A program made the position numbers and the translations under genes. Under the pieces are notes generated by a model. That model saw nothing but the letters and a program-made list of their open reading frames with translations, was not told where the DNA came from and did no database searches. Below are positions 53,820 to 63,586 of a stretch of DNA of 64,000 nucleotides, one piece after another (position 1 is the first letter of the stretch; every line of letters begins with the position of its first letter). The stretch covers positions 1-64,000 of the forward strand of contig JAKAEC010000004.1 in assembly GCA_021818425.1 (NCBI GenBank). The letters are read 5' to 3'. The DNA is from Pseudomonadota bacterium (lineage in GTDB: Bacteria > Pseudomonadota > Alphaproteobacteria > Acetobacterales > Acetobacteraceae).

Positions 53820-55444
53820 GCGCTCTGCTTGTCCTGCGCTTCGGCCACCAATTCTTTGCGGGAAAGCTTGCCTACCACGGTTTTCGGCAGCGCAGTACGG
53901 AACTCAATCCATTTCGGCCGTTCTACCGGGGAAAGACGCTCGGCCAAAAAAGTCTGCAATTCCGCCTCGGTAATCTGTATGGCATCTCGAAGTCTTACGT
54001 AAGCTTTGGGTACTTGGCCGCGCTTGGCATCCGGCACGCCAATCACTACTGCCTCCAGCACCGCCGGATGCTGGTAGAGCGCATCCTCGACCATGCGCGG
54101 ATATACGTTGTAACCACCTGAAATAATTAAATCTTTAATCCGGTCAACCAAGAAGATATAACCATCCTCGTCGATATACCCCACATCGCCGGTGCGTAGT
54201 GCACCGTCGATGAATACCTTCTTCGTCTCGTCCGCGTTGTTCCAATAACCCAGCATCACTTGCGGGCCACGCACACAAACTTCACCACGCTCGCCCTGCG
54301 CTACGATACGGAAAGGATCATCCAACGCTCGAATTTCCACGGTTGTCTCATCCAAGGGCAGACCGATGGAGCCATCGCGCACTGCACCAAATAGATTGGC
54401 CGCCACCACGGGCGAGGCTTCGGAGAGCCCATATCCTTCAACCAGTTGACAGCCGGAGAGCTGCTCGAAGCGCGTTCGGATTTCGGCGGGCAACGGCGCG
54501 GCACCGGAAACGCAAAAGCGGATGGAGGCCAGTTCCCATTTTTCTTTTGCAGCTGCCTCGTTGATATTTGCATATATGGTTGGCACGCCGGGGAAGAAAA
54601 GCGGTTTAGTGCGCGCCAACGTCTTGCGTAGCAATTCCTTTTCGTAACGCGGCAGCAGAATCATATTCAAGCCCAGCGCCGTGGAAAGATTCATAGCCAC
54701 CGTCATCGCAAACACGTGAAACAATGGCACGAGAGTGAGCATACCAGAACCTGGCGGAATCTCAGGCAGCCTCCTGGCTACCTGCGCGCAATTAGCGGTG
54801 AGGTTGGCATGGCTCAGCATCGCTGCTTTCGGAATTCCGGTGGTGCCGCCGGTGTATTGCAGAACTGCTACATCCTCTAAAGGGTTGCAGGTTACAGGAC
54901 GCGGCGCAGCGCCTGGTGCCACCAGCGCACTGAAAGAAACGTGCCTTGCATCCACCGGGATGTCAGCCAAGCTCTTGCGTTTTGTCAGCCAGAAACCAAA
55001 GCGTTTCAAGGGGTCCAGACATCCCAGTATCGAACCAACAATGAGATGGCTCAGCGACCCGTCCGCCACGATAGGTGCAAATTTCTCGTATAGATCTCTT
55101 ACATCTAGCGTCACCGCAATGCGTGCGCCGCTGTCCGCTAAAAAATGTCGAATCTCGCTTTCCGCATAAAGCGGGCTGAGGTTTACTACCACACCACCCG
55201 CTTGCAAAATGCCATAGTAACAGACAACATAATAAGGCGTGTTCGGTAGACACAAGGCTACGCGAGTACCTTTTATCACGCCCAGACGCTGAAAGCCCGC
55301 CGCCGCACGTGAAACTTGCTGGCCCAACTCCGCATAGCTCGTGCGCTTGCCCAAAAAATCCATAGCCGTAACGCCAGGAAACCGCGCCACGACCTCACTT
55401 AGAAGGGCGTTCACCGACTGAACCGGGATAGCCGTTGCCGTCAT
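53816..55444 (-). CDS. Long-chain acyl-CoA ligase
   Basis: 542 residues. The AMP-binding motif YTGGTTGIPKAAMLSH, GYGLSEASPV and RTGDVGYIDEDGYIFLVDRIKDLIISGGYNVYP are all typical of FadD-type enzymes, which activate fatty acids for beta-oxidation. The start is ATG 55444, with GGAGG 5-6 nt upstream; the track's 55549 is rejected. Part of the fatty-acid block at 53-63 kb, but on the opposite strand to fadL and the oxidation genes. Confidence 0.92.
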   Translation of the reverse strand: MTATAIPVQSVNALLSEVVARFPGVTAMDFLGKRTSYAELGQQVSRAAAGFQRLGVIKGTRVALCLPNTPYYVVCYYGILQAGGVVVNLSPLYAESEIRHFLADSGARIAVTLDVRDLYEKFAPIVADGSLSHLIVGSILGCLDPLKRFGFWLTKRKSLADIPVDARHVSFSALVAPGAAPRPVTCNPLEDVAVLQYTGGTTGIPKAAMLSHANLTANCAQVARRLPEIPPGSGMLTLVPLFHVFAMTVAMNLSTALGLNMILLPRYEKELLRKTLARTKPLFFPGVPTIYANINEAAAKEKWELASIRFCVSGAAPLPAEIRTRFEQLSGCQLVEGYGLSEASPVVAANLFGAVRDGSIGLPLDETTVEIRALDDPFRIVAQGERGEVCVRGPQVMLGYWNNADETKKVFIDGALRTGDVGYIDEDGYIFLVDRIKDLIISGGYNVYPRMVEDALYQHPAVLEAVVIGVPDAKRGQVPKAYVRLRDAIQITEAELQTFLAERLSPVERPKWIEFRTALPKTVVGKLSRKELVAEAQDKQSA

Positions 55445-55445
55445 C

Positions 55446-55919
55446 TCAGCCTCCTGCGCAGGGTGCCAACGCCATAGCCGGACGAGTCCAGACTTCGGAA
55501 CGGCCAAGTAGCGGAATTCCGACGTAGCCGCGCACATGCAGCACGCCATCCGTCGCCATATACATTATGCAATGATAGGTTTTGCCATTTTCAGGATCGT
55601 AGACCCAGCCGCCTCGCCAGCCACCTTCGCCATCCGACACAAAACCGCCCAGAACAGAAAGCCCGCAGAGCGTCCTGCCTCGGAGCGCGACATCGGGGTT
55701 GCGACTATCGGTTTTGGGCTTGCCAGTCGAATCCAGAGGCACGCGCAGCCATTCGATCTTGCCACACAAACTGCCCCCGCATCGCAAAATCTCAATCCCG
55801 GCCTTACCGGTGTGGTCAAGCCACCAGCCCACAGGGGTATTATCCGCCCAGGCCGGCTGGCAAGCCCAGGCAAAACAGATCAAGGCCAGGAAGATTTTCG
55901 CGTGGCATTTGAAAGCCAT
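55446..55919 (-). CDS. Secreted DUF2147 protein
   Basis: 157 residues, signal peptide (IFLALICFAWACQPAWA) then the DUF2147 domain beginning PVGWWLDHTGKAGIEILRCGGSLCGKI. The domain looks like a small beta-barrel. Function unknown. The stop is 1 bp from the acyl-CoA ligase start, so they are co-transcribed. Confidence 0.85.
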   Translation of the reverse strand: MAFKCHAKIFLALICFAWACQPAWADNTPVGWWLDHTGKAGIEILRCGGSLCGKIEWLRVPLDSTGKPKTDSRNPDVALRGRTLCGLSVLGGFVSDGEGGWRGGWVYDPENGKTYHCIMYMATDGVLHVRGYVGIPLLGRSEVWTRPAMALAPCAGG

Positions 55920-56069
55920 CTCTTGCTTTTCATCCCTATTTGGTGTTTTATGTGCACAATACGTTAGGCATCAGCCCTATACAACAGCTAATGACAACAA
56001 AATTAGAAAACGACGAACAAAGAAAAATAGCTCGACAGCACTAACAAGCTGAGGAGGAATAACAATACA

Positions 56070-57404
56070 ATGAAAACCGAACCTTCCGTGAAACGACATT
56101 CGCTTGCCGCATCCATGCTCGGTGTCGTCGCTTGCCTTGGCCTCACGCAAGCGGCGTACGCCTCGGGTTTTGGCCTGCGGGAGAGTTCGGCTGACGCGCT
56201 GGGAAATGCGTTCACAGGAGGCGAGGCCAAAGCCTATGACGCCGGCACCGTCTGGGCCAACCCGGCCGGCATGGCGCTGCTGCAGCAGAATGAGTTTGAT
56301 GGCGATGTAAGTTATATCGGCCCCTCAGCTACATTTTCGGGCTATAACACTAACCCGCTCACCGGCGGTACTGTCAACGGCGTGCAGGGTGGCAATGCAG
56401 TCGCACCTGCGGCCTCTGGTGCTCTGTTCGGCGTTCTGGCTCTGGCACCAGACTGGAGGCTCGGCTTTTCCGTCACCAACCCTTATGGTGAGCGCACATC
56501 CTACCCCAGCAACTTCGTCGGCCGCTATCAGAGCCTCGTCTCTAGCATCACCGGCATCGATTTTGATCTCGCCATGTCCTACAAGTTCAACAACCATGTC
56601 TCCGTCGGAGGCGGTCCGGTTTTTGAATATTTCGATGCACGGCTCACTCAGGCACTGAACGTGCCAGTGCTAAGCGCTGCCACCGGCCAGGATCCGATTG
56701 CCGATGTCTACGGCAGCGATGTCGGGATTGGCTATAATCTTGGGATCCTCTACAGAATTGACAACGCGACGCGCATCGGCATCGATTATCATTCCCGCAT
56801 CCGCCATGATATCATGGGCACACAGCGGATTACTGTTCCGACAATCTATTCCGCGCTGAGCCCCGCCACAGCTGCGCTGCTGAACGCAGGCAACAGCAGT
56901 GCCAGCACCACCATCACCATGCCAGATTCGGTGGATATGGGGGTTTATCACCAGATTACGCCGGCATGGGCGGTCATGGGCAGCTTGCAGTGGACCCATT
57001 GGGCGCTACTCAACAGCATACATGTAACGCCCACAAATGGCTATCCGGGCACTACAATTTACGAGAACTGGCGCAATACGTGGTTTCTGGGCATCGGCAC
57101 CAATTATCAGCTAACCGACCGGATCATGCTACAGGCTGGCTTCGCCTTCGATGAATCTCCAGTTACGAATTCCAACCGCACCTCTCGCGTACCAGATGCC
57201 AACCACTACGACCTTGGCATGGGCGTGCAATACAAGATCACCCCGGCGGCGACATTCGACTTTGCCTACTGCCATGTATTCTCACCGGGCGGCAGCATCA
57301 ATAGCACTGCCTCCAGCACACTGCCAACACCCAGCGGCACACTTATTGGCAGCTACGCGATCTCGGATAATTCCATGACCGCCGGTGTGACAATGAAGTT
57401 CTGA
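56070..57404 (+). CDS. fadL: Outer-membrane fatty-acid transporter, FadL family
   Basis: 444 residues. Signal peptide (to about residue 31), then the N-terminal hatch GFGLRESSADALGNAFTGGEAKAYDAGTVWANPAGMALL and a beta-barrel ending MTAGVTMKF. Carries long-chain fatty acids across the outer membrane. A GGAGGAAT run lies about 12 nt before the ATG. First gene of the fadL-merR-fadA-fadB-fadE series. Confidence 0.93.
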   Translation: MKTEPSVKRHSLAASMLGVVACLGLTQAAYASGFGLRESSADALGNAFTGGEAKAYDAGTVWANPAGMALLQQNEFDGDVSYIGPSATFSGYNTNPLTGGTVNGVQGGNAVAPAASGALFGVLALAPDWRLGFSVTNPYGERTSYPSNFVGRYQSLVSSITGIDFDLAMSYKFNNHVSVGGGPVFEYFDARLTQALNVPVLSAATGQDPIADVYGSDVGIGYNLGILYRIDNATRIGIDYHSRIRHDIMGTQRITVPTIYSALSPATAALLNAGNSSASTTITMPDSVDMGVYHQITPAWAVMGSLQWTHWALLNSIHVTPTNGYPGTTIYENWRNTWFLGIGTNYQLTDRIMLQAGFAFDESPVTNSNRTSRVPDANHYDLGMGVQYKITPAATFDFAYCHVFSPGGSINSTASSTLPTPSGTLIGSYAISDNSMTAGVTMKF

Positions 57405-57420
57405 ATACGTGAGGGCCAGG

Positions 57421-57876
57421 ATGCCGAATCGCGACTCTCTCTATACGGTTACACAGCTGGGCGCTGAGCTTGGCATCACGGTGCGGACGCTATACTTCTA
57501 CGAAGCGCAGGGGCTTATCTCACCTCGCCGCGCAGGTAACACACGCGTCTATTCGCAACGCGACCGCGCGCGCATGATCCTTATTTTGCGCGGCAAGCGG
57601 CTTGGCTTCTCGATTAAAGAGATCAAAGAATATCTTGAGCTTTACGATACCGACCCTACGCATGGGCAGCAGACAAGGGTACTTCTGAAAGCCGTGCAGA
57701 ACCGCATCCACAGGCTAGAAGAGCAACGTCACGCTTTGGATGAGACGCTTGCCGAATTGCGCAGCATCGTGCTGCAATGTGAAGAAGCGCTAGCGACGGC
57801 GGCCCGACCCACCTCGGCGTCGAAACCCAGCCAATCGAGAAAAGCCGCCTCCAAAACGATCGGGAGATCACCGTGA
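57421..57876 (+). CDS. MerR-family regulator of fatty-acid genes
   Basis: 151 residues. Winged HTH (YTVTQLGAELGITVRTLYFYEAQGLISPRRAGNTRVYSQRDRARM) and a C-terminal coiled coil (about 85-125). There are no metal-binding Cys pairs, so it is of the LiuR type, linked to acyl-CoA catabolism. The start is ATG 57421 with GAGGG 6 nt upstream rather than GTG 57409. Its stop overlaps the thiolase start by GTGA, so it likely autoregulates this operon. Confidence 0.85.
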   Translation: MPNRDSLYTVTQLGAELGITVRTLYFYEAQGLISPRRAGNTRVYSQRDRARMILILRGKRLGFSIKEIKEYLELYDTDPTHGQQTRVLLKAVQNRIHRLEEQRHALDETLAELRSIVLQCEEALATAARPTSASKPSQSRKAASKTIGRSP

Positions 57877-59009
57877 CCCAAGCCGTTATCGCGGGCTATG
57901 CCCGCTCCCCCTTTACCCTCGCCAACAAGGGCGCCCTAGCCCGCACCCGCCCTGACGACATCGCAGCCGAGCTCATCGCCGACCTCGTTGCCCGCACGGG
58001 CGTTATTCCGTCCGATTTAGAGGCTGTCATCGTCGGCTGCGCCTTTCCCGAAGGCGAGCAGGGCCTGAATATCGCCCGGCTGGTTGGACTTCATGCCGGC
58101 CTGCCACAATCCGTCGGCGGCTACACAGTGAATCATTTCTGCGGCTCGTCTATGCAGGCAATACACATAGCCGCCGGGCATATCGCTACTGGCTCTGGCG
58201 AAGTGTTCATCGCCGCTGGGGTTGAGAGCATGAGCCGCGTGCCGATGATGGGCTTCAACCCGCTGCCCAACCCAGCCCTCTACGCTAAGCTTCCCGCCGC
58301 CTATATGAGCATGGGCGAAACTGCTGAGAACGTAGCAAAGAAATGGAACATCTCCCGTGCCGAGCAGGAGGCGTTCGCGGTGGAAAGCCAACGCCGTGCC
58401 GCCGCCGCTGCCATCGCCGGAAACTTCAAGGACGAGATCGTCCCGATCACCACCAAATCCGGCAAGGTGGAAGTGGATGGCTGTCCACGGCCCGAAACTA
58501 CGGCCGAGGGTCTAGCTGACTTAAAGCCCGCCTTCAGTACCGACGGCTCCGTTACCGCCGGCACCTCCTCACCACTCACTGACGGCGCCTCCGCCGTGCT
58601 GGTCTGCTCGGAAGATTATGCTGCCAGACATGGCCTCAAGCCGCTGGCGCGCCTCGTCTCTGCAGCAACCGCGGGCTGCGCGCCGGAAATCATGGGCATC
58701 GGTCCCGTTGTCGCCACCAAAAAGGCGCTGGCGCGAGCTGGCCTCTCCGTATCGGACCTCGACGTGGTGGAGCTGAACGAAGCCTTCGCCTCCCAGTCGC
58801 TGGCCTGCATCCGTGATCTTGGGCTGGACTCGAAAAAAGTGAATATCGATGGTGGTGCCATAGCACTTGGCCATCCGCTGGGTGCCACAGGCGCGCGCAT
58901 AACCGGCAAAGCAGCATTGCTGCTGGCGCGCGTTGGCGGTCGCTATGCCTTGGCCACGCAATGCATCGGCGGTGGCCAGGGCATAGCGACCATTCTGGAG
59001 CGCGTATGA
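57873..59009 (+). CDS. fadA: Acetyl-CoA acyltransferase (3-ketoacyl-CoA thiolase)
   Basis: 378 residues. Active-site Cys in VNHFCGSSMQAIH (near 90), VELNEAFASQSLA, GHPLGATGARI and the final Cys in ATQCIGGGQGIATILE. Cleaves 3-ketoacyl-CoA to acetyl-CoA in the last step of each beta-oxidation round. GTG start overlapping the regulator stop; its own stop overlaps the next gene. Confidence 0.94.
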   Translation: MTQAVIAGYARSPFTLANKGALARTRPDDIAAELIADLVARTGVIPSDLEAVIVGCAFPEGEQGLNIARLVGLHAGLPQSVGGYTVNHFCGSSMQAIHIAAGHIATGSGEVFIAAGVESMSRVPMMGFNPLPNPALYAKLPAAYMSMGETAENVAKKWNISRAEQEAFAVESQRRAAAAAIAGNFKDEIVPITTKSGKVEVDGCPRPETTAEGLADLKPAFSTDGSVTAGTSSPLTDGASAVLVCSEDYAARHGLKPLARLVSAATAGCAPEIMGIGPVVATKKALARAGLSVSDLDVVELNEAFASQSLACIRDLGLDSKKVNIDGGAIALGHPLGATGARITGKAALLLARVGGRYALATQCIGGGQGIATILERV

Positions 59010-61276
59010 TGGAAACCATCCGCAAGGCCGCCGTTATCGGCGCCGGCACCATGGGAGCGGCGATCGCCGCTCAATTCGCCAATGCCGGCGTGCCTGTGCT
59101 GTTGCTGGACATCGTAAAGGACGGCGCCAAAAACGCCATCGCCAAAATGCTCAAAACCGAGCCAGCACCTTTCATGTCCAAATACGCCGCCAAGCTGGTG
59201 ACACCGGGCAACATCGAGGACGATTTGTCCCAGCTTTCCTCCTACGACTGGGTAGTCGAAGCCATTATTGAGCAACTGGACCTAAAGCAGGAGATTTATC
59301 GCAAGATTGACGCGGTGCGCCGCCCTGGCACGGCAGTGTCCTCCAACACCTCGACCATCCCGCTCGCCAAGCTCACGGAAGGAATGCCGGAGAGCTTCAA
59401 GCGGGATTTCATGATTACCCATTTCTTCAATCCGCCGCGCTATATGCGCTTGCTGGAGTTGGTGACCGGCCCGAAAACCGACCCGTCCCTCGCCAGCACG
59501 GTCGCTAATTTCTCCGACCTCATGCTCGGCAAAAGCGTGGTGAATGCCAAGGATTCGCCGGGCTTCATCGCCAACCGCCTTGGCGTTTTCTGGCTTCAAA
59601 CCGGCGTTATCGAGGCCATGGACCAAGGACTGACTGTCGAAGAAGCCGACGCTATCATGGGTCGCCCATTCGGCCTCCCCAGAACCGGCGTGTTCGGCCT
59701 TATCGACTTAGTGGGTCTGGATTTAATGCCCCACATTAATGCCAGTCTCGCTGGCTCGCTGCCGCAGGCTGACGCCTTCCACATCGCCAACCGTGACCTG
59801 CCGCTGCTCAAGAAAATGATCGAGGACGGCTATACGGGCCGCAAGGGCAAGGGCGGATTTTACCGCAAAGGATCAAAAGGCCGCGAAGCCATCGACCTCG
59901 TTACCGGCAATTATCGTCCGGTGCAAAAATCTAAAGCTCCGGAAACGCGTGATCTGCGCACTGTTCTTTTGGAATCCGATTACGCGTGGCGTGTGATGGG
60001 GCAAACCCTCGCTTACGCCGCTTCCCTGGTGCCAGACGCGGCGGAGGATATTCACGCCATCGATGAAGCAATGCGCCTTGGCTATAATTGGAAGTCCGGC
60101 CCCTTCGAATTGATCGACAAAATTGGTGCGGACTGGCTAGCCGAAAAGCTCGCAATGGAGAATCTTCCTGTCCCTGCCTTGCTCGCCACTGCAAAGGGCA
60201 CAAGCTTCTACCGCACAGAAAACGGCAGCCGCGAGTACCTAGGCCGGGACGGTGCCTACTATAAGCTCACTCGCGCACAAGGTGTGCTGATGCTGGAGGA
60301 CATAAAACTCACATCCAAAGCGTTGCTAAAAAACTCGTCCGCTGCATTGTGGGACATTGGCGATGGAGTGCTCTGCTTCGAGCTAACCTCAAAAAGCAAT
60401 AGCTGGGACCAGAATAACCTTGAACTTCTTGAAAGAGCCATCGACCTCGTACCGCGTGGCCACCAGGCACTCGTGATCTATAACGAGGGTTCACATTTCT
60501 CCGCCGGCGCGAATCTCGGCCTTGCCCTCTTTGCCGCCAATATCGCGGCCTGGGGCGAGATTGACAAGCTCGTCGCCACAGGCCAGCGCATTTTCAAGAA
60601 ACTGAAATATGCGCCCTTCCCCAGCGTCGCGGCACCGTTTGGCATGGCGCTGGGCGGGGGGTGCGAAATCGTTCTGCATTCCTCCGCCGTGCAAGCGCAT
60701 GCCGAAACTTATATCGGCCTCGTGGAATGTGGGGTGGGCCTCGTGCCCGCGTGGGGCGGCTGTTCGGAAATGCTCGCCCGTTGGACGACCAACAAATCCA
60801 TGCCGCACGGTCCCATGCCCGCGGCATCCAAGGTTTTTGAGACGGTCAGCACCGCCACGGTCAGCAAATCCGCTGCCAACGCCAAGGAGCTTCTGTTCTT
60901 GCGCGAGACGGATGGCATCACAATGAACCGCTACCGTTTGCTGGCTGACGCCAAAGCGAAGGCACTTTCCTTGGTAGAAAATTATACCCCGCCCGAGCCA
61001 TTCACCTATCAGCTTCCTGGGGAGGATGGCCGCGTCGCCTTCACTATGGCGGTGAAGGATTTCCGCAAGAAGGGCCTTGCCACGCCCTATGACGAGATCG
61101 TAGCCGGTGAGCTTGCGACCGTGCTCTCTGGTGGCCAGGTGGACATCATCGACCGGCCGAGCGAGCAGGATATTCTAACTCTCGAACGTGCCGCCTTCAC
61201 GCGGCTCATCCGAAAAGACGGCACGCTGGCCCGCATTGAAACAATGCTCACCACCGGCAAGCCGCTTCGCAATTAA
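59006..61276 (+). CDS. fadB: Bifunctional 3-hydroxyacyl-CoA dehydrogenase/enoyl-CoA hydratase
   Basis: About 756 residues. The dehydrogenase comes first: NAD-binding AAVIGAGTMGAAIAAQFANAG, C-terminal 3HCDH part GRPFGLPRTGVFGLIDLVG. The hydratase/isomerase fold is at about 440-640 with GSHFSAGANLGLAL and FGMALGGGCEIVLH. This order is opposite to E. coli FadB and like the FadN type. The start ATG 59006 overlaps the fadA stop (ATGATGG); the track's 58961 is rejected. Confidence 0.93.
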   Translation: MMETIRKAAVIGAGTMGAAIAAQFANAGVPVLLLDIVKDGAKNAIAKMLKTEPAPFMSKYAAKLVTPGNIEDDLSQLSSYDWVVEAIIEQLDLKQEIYRKIDAVRRPGTAVSSNTSTIPLAKLTEGMPESFKRDFMITHFFNPPRYMRLLELVTGPKTDPSLASTVANFSDLMLGKSVVNAKDSPGFIANRLGVFWLQTGVIEAMDQGLTVEEADAIMGRPFGLPRTGVFGLIDLVGLDLMPHINASLAGSLPQADAFHIANRDLPLLKKMIEDGYTGRKGKGGFYRKGSKGREAIDLVTGNYRPVQKSKAPETRDLRTVLLESDYAWRVMGQTLAYAASLVPDAAEDIHAIDEAMRLGYNWKSGPFELIDKIGADWLAEKLAMENLPVPALLATAKGTSFYRTENGSREYLGRDGAYYKLTRAQGVLMLEDIKLTSKALLKNSSAALWDIGDGVLCFELTSKSNSWDQNNLELLERAIDLVPRGHQALVIYNEGSHFSAGANLGLALFAANIAAWGEIDKLVATGQRIFKKLKYAPFPSVAAPFGMALGGGCEIVLHSSAVQAHAETYIGLVECGVGLVPAWGGCSEMLARWTTNKSMPHGPMPAASKVFETVSTATVSKSAANAKELLFLRETDGITMNRYRLLADAKAKALSLVENYTPPEPFTYQLPGEDGRVAFTMAVKDFRKKGLATPYDEIVAGELATVLSGGQVDIIDRPSEQDILTLERAAFTRLIRKDGTLARIETMLTTGKPLRN

Positions 61277-61288
61277 GGAGAAGAGGCC

Positions 61289-63070
61289 ATGCAAACCTAT
61301 ACCGCTCCATTGCGGGACATGCGCTTTGTTCTGCACGAGTTACACCCCGCCAAACCCCTGCCCGGCACCGAGGACTTCACACCTGAATTGCTGGACACGA
61401 TCCTGGAGGAAGCTAGCAAATTTTGCGCCGAGGTACTGCTACCGCTCAACGCCCCCGGAGATGAGGAAGGTTGCCATTACGAGAATGGCGTCGTCCGCAC
61501 CCCAAGAGGTTTCAAAGAAGCGTACCATGCCTTTAACGATGCAGGTTGGGGAGCCTTAAACTCCGATCCGCAATATGGCGGCCAGGGCTTGCCGGAAACG
61601 GTGGCGAAGTTAGTGGAGGAGATGATCTGCGCCTGCAACATCTCCTTCGGCCTTTACCCCGGTCTCTCCCACGGTGCTTACGTGGCGCTGAAAGGCCACG
61701 GTTCAAAGGAACTGAAGGATTTCTATCTGCCCAAACTCGTTTCAGGCGAATGGTCGGGCACCATGTGTCTCACTGAGTCTCATTGTGGCTCGGATCTCGG
61801 CTTGCTCCGCACCAAGGCAGTCGCTCAGGAGGATGGCAGCTATAAACTTACTGGCTCAAAAATCTTCATCTCCGCCGGTGAGCATGACATGTCCGAAAAT
61901 ATCGTCCATCTCGTGCTTGCACGCCTGCCTGATGCGCCACCCGGCATCAAGGGCATCTCTCTTTTTCTGGTACCGAAATTCCTACCTGCGGAAAATGGCA
62001 AGCTGGGTGCGCGTAACGGCGTGTCCTGTGCAGCCATCGAGCACAAGATGGGTATCAAGGCTTCCGCCACCTGCCAGATAAATTTCGACGACGCGACAGG
62101 CTGGCTCGTCGGCATGCCTAATAAGGGAATGCAGGCAATGTTCGTGATGATGAACTCTGAACGCCTCTCTGTGGGCACGCAAGGATTAGGGATCGGTGAA
62201 GCCGCATACCAGAGCGCAGTTGCCTATGCCAAGGACCGCCTGCAGGGCCGCTCCCTTGCAGGTGTCAGATACCCGGAAAAGCCGGCCGACCCGATCATCG
62301 TTCACCCGGATATCCGCCGGAATCTGATGACGATGCGCGCCTATAACGAAGGCTGCCGCGCGCTCGGCGTGTGGGTTGCAAGCGTCATGGACGTGGCGCA
62401 GCGCAGCGCGGATGAGAAAGAGAGAGCCGAAGCCGAAGAATTCGTTGCCGTGCTAACCCCAGTGGTGAAGGCCCTCTTCACAGATCTCGGGTTCGAGAGT
62501 GCCAACCTCGCAATGCAGACATATGGCGGTCATGGCTATATCCGTGACCACGGCATAGAACAACTGGTGCGCGATTCCCGCATCGCCATGATCTATGAAG
62601 GTACCAACGGCATCCAAGCGCTCGATCTTGTGGGCCGCAAACTACCCGCCAATATGGGTCGTTCCTTGCGCCGTTTCTTCCACCCGGTGGCGGAATTCAT
62701 CGAAGCCAACCAAAACGACCCCATCGTCGGCACGCTGATACAGGGGTTTGCCCGCGCGTTCGGGGCCTTACAACTCGCCACTGGCTTCATCGCTGAAAAG
62801 GCACTGAAAGATGCTGAGGAAGCAGGTGCGGCCGCCACTGACTATCTACGCATGTTCGGGCTGGTCGCACTTGGCTTCATGTGGATGCGCACCGCCAAGA
62901 TCGCGGCGGAAAAAATGATGCAGTCCGGCCCCGACCATGAGTTCTACAAAGCCAAACTTGCCACTGCGCGCTTCTTTGCCGAGCGTATCCTACCGCAGGC
63001 GGGTGCACTGCTGTTCGCCGTAAAATCCGGCAAGGCTTCGCTGATGGCGCTCGAAGACGAGGCTTTCTGA
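61289..63070 (+). CDS. Acyl-CoA dehydrogenase (FadE-like)
   Basis: 593 residues, the long form with an extra C-terminal domain. MCLTESHCGSDLGLLRTKA, QTYGGHGYIRDHGIEQLVRDSRIAMIYEGTNGIQALDLVGRKL carry the FAD- and substrate-contact residues and the catalytic Glu. Introduces the first double bond in beta-oxidation and gives electrons to ETF; the ETF-QO at 27.6 kb would receive them. AAGGAG lies 9-10 nt before the ATG. Confidence 0.94.
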   Translation: MQTYTAPLRDMRFVLHELHPAKPLPGTEDFTPELLDTILEEASKFCAEVLLPLNAPGDEEGCHYENGVVRTPRGFKEAYHAFNDAGWGALNSDPQYGGQGLPETVAKLVEEMICACNISFGLYPGLSHGAYVALKGHGSKELKDFYLPKLVSGEWSGTMCLTESHCGSDLGLLRTKAVAQEDGSYKLTGSKIFISAGEHDMSENIVHLVLARLPDAPPGIKGISLFLVPKFLPAENGKLGARNGVSCAAIEHKMGIKASATCQINFDDATGWLVGMPNKGMQAMFVMMNSERLSVGTQGLGIGEAAYQSAVAYAKDRLQGRSLAGVRYPEKPADPIIVHPDIRRNLMTMRAYNEGCRALGVWVASVMDVAQRSADEKERAEAEEFVAVLTPVVKALFTDLGFESANLAMQTYGGHGYIRDHGIEQLVRDSRIAMIYEGTNGIQALDLVGRKLPANMGRSLRRFFHPVAEFIEANQNDPIVGTLIQGFARAFGALQLATGFIAEKALKDAEEAGAAATDYLRMFGLVALGFMWMRTAKIAAEKMMQSGPDHEFYKAKLATARFFAERILPQAGALLFAVKSGKASLMALEDEAF

Positions 63071-63145
63071 AAACGCTCCTAACTTTAGCGCCGGAACAGA
63101 TGTCTATGGGCCATTTGACCGTAGACTTCTCACTGCCTACCGCAA

Positions 63146-63174
63146 TAAAAAACCCGGAGCGCGAGCGCTCCGGG
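63146..63174 (-). terminator. Terminator of the cyo genes
   Basis: On the minus strand GGCCCGGAGCGCTCGCGCTCCGGG is followed by six Ts, a strong stem and loop 27 nt after the cyoD stop. It would read in the cyo direction. Confidence 0.9.
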
Positions 63175-63200
63175 CCATTAACCAACACGGATTTCGTCAA

Positions 63201-63584
63201 TCACTGCAGCAATGTTGGTTGCGAGGCCGCGGCGGCGCTAGTCGGCATCACCATGGTGCGCTGATTAAGTGACTGAAACATCCACACTGTTAGCCCCACC
63301 GTAATGATGAACAGCGGTAATGTAAGGATGAGAGAAACTCCCTTCCAAATTTGCGCACGGGAAATGTCCAGCCCGTAGAACAGCGTCGCCTGCGAAAACA
63401 ACGCCAGCGCGGCCAAGCCGCCCACCAATTCCACGAAAGACTGGTAAGGCAGATCGTGACGCATGGTCACAATAAGCGCCGCCCCCATCAGCACTACGGT
63501 GCTGACGAAACCCGCGATATAGCGCATCGCGCTACCCTGACGAACTTCCGGATGCGCGAGAGGATCGGAATGAGAACCGGCCAT
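63201..63584 (-). CDS. cyoD: Cytochrome o ubiquinol oxidase subunit IV
   Basis: About 127 residues, three hydrophobic helices, matching CyoD length and layout; the central FVELVGGLAALALFSQATLFYGL is of the CyoD type. Small accessory chain of the cytochrome bo3 quinol oxidase in the inner membrane. The start is ATG 63584; the track's 63623 overlaps cyoC. Gap of 2 bp to cyoC. Confidence 0.85.
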   Translation of the reverse strand: MAGSHSDPLAHPEVRQGSAMRYIAGFVSTVVLMGAALIVTMRHDLPYQSFVELVGGLAALALFSQATLFYGLDISRAQIWKGVSLILTLPLFIITVGLTVWMFQSLNQRTMVMPTSAAAASQPTLLQ

Positions 63585-63586
63585 CT

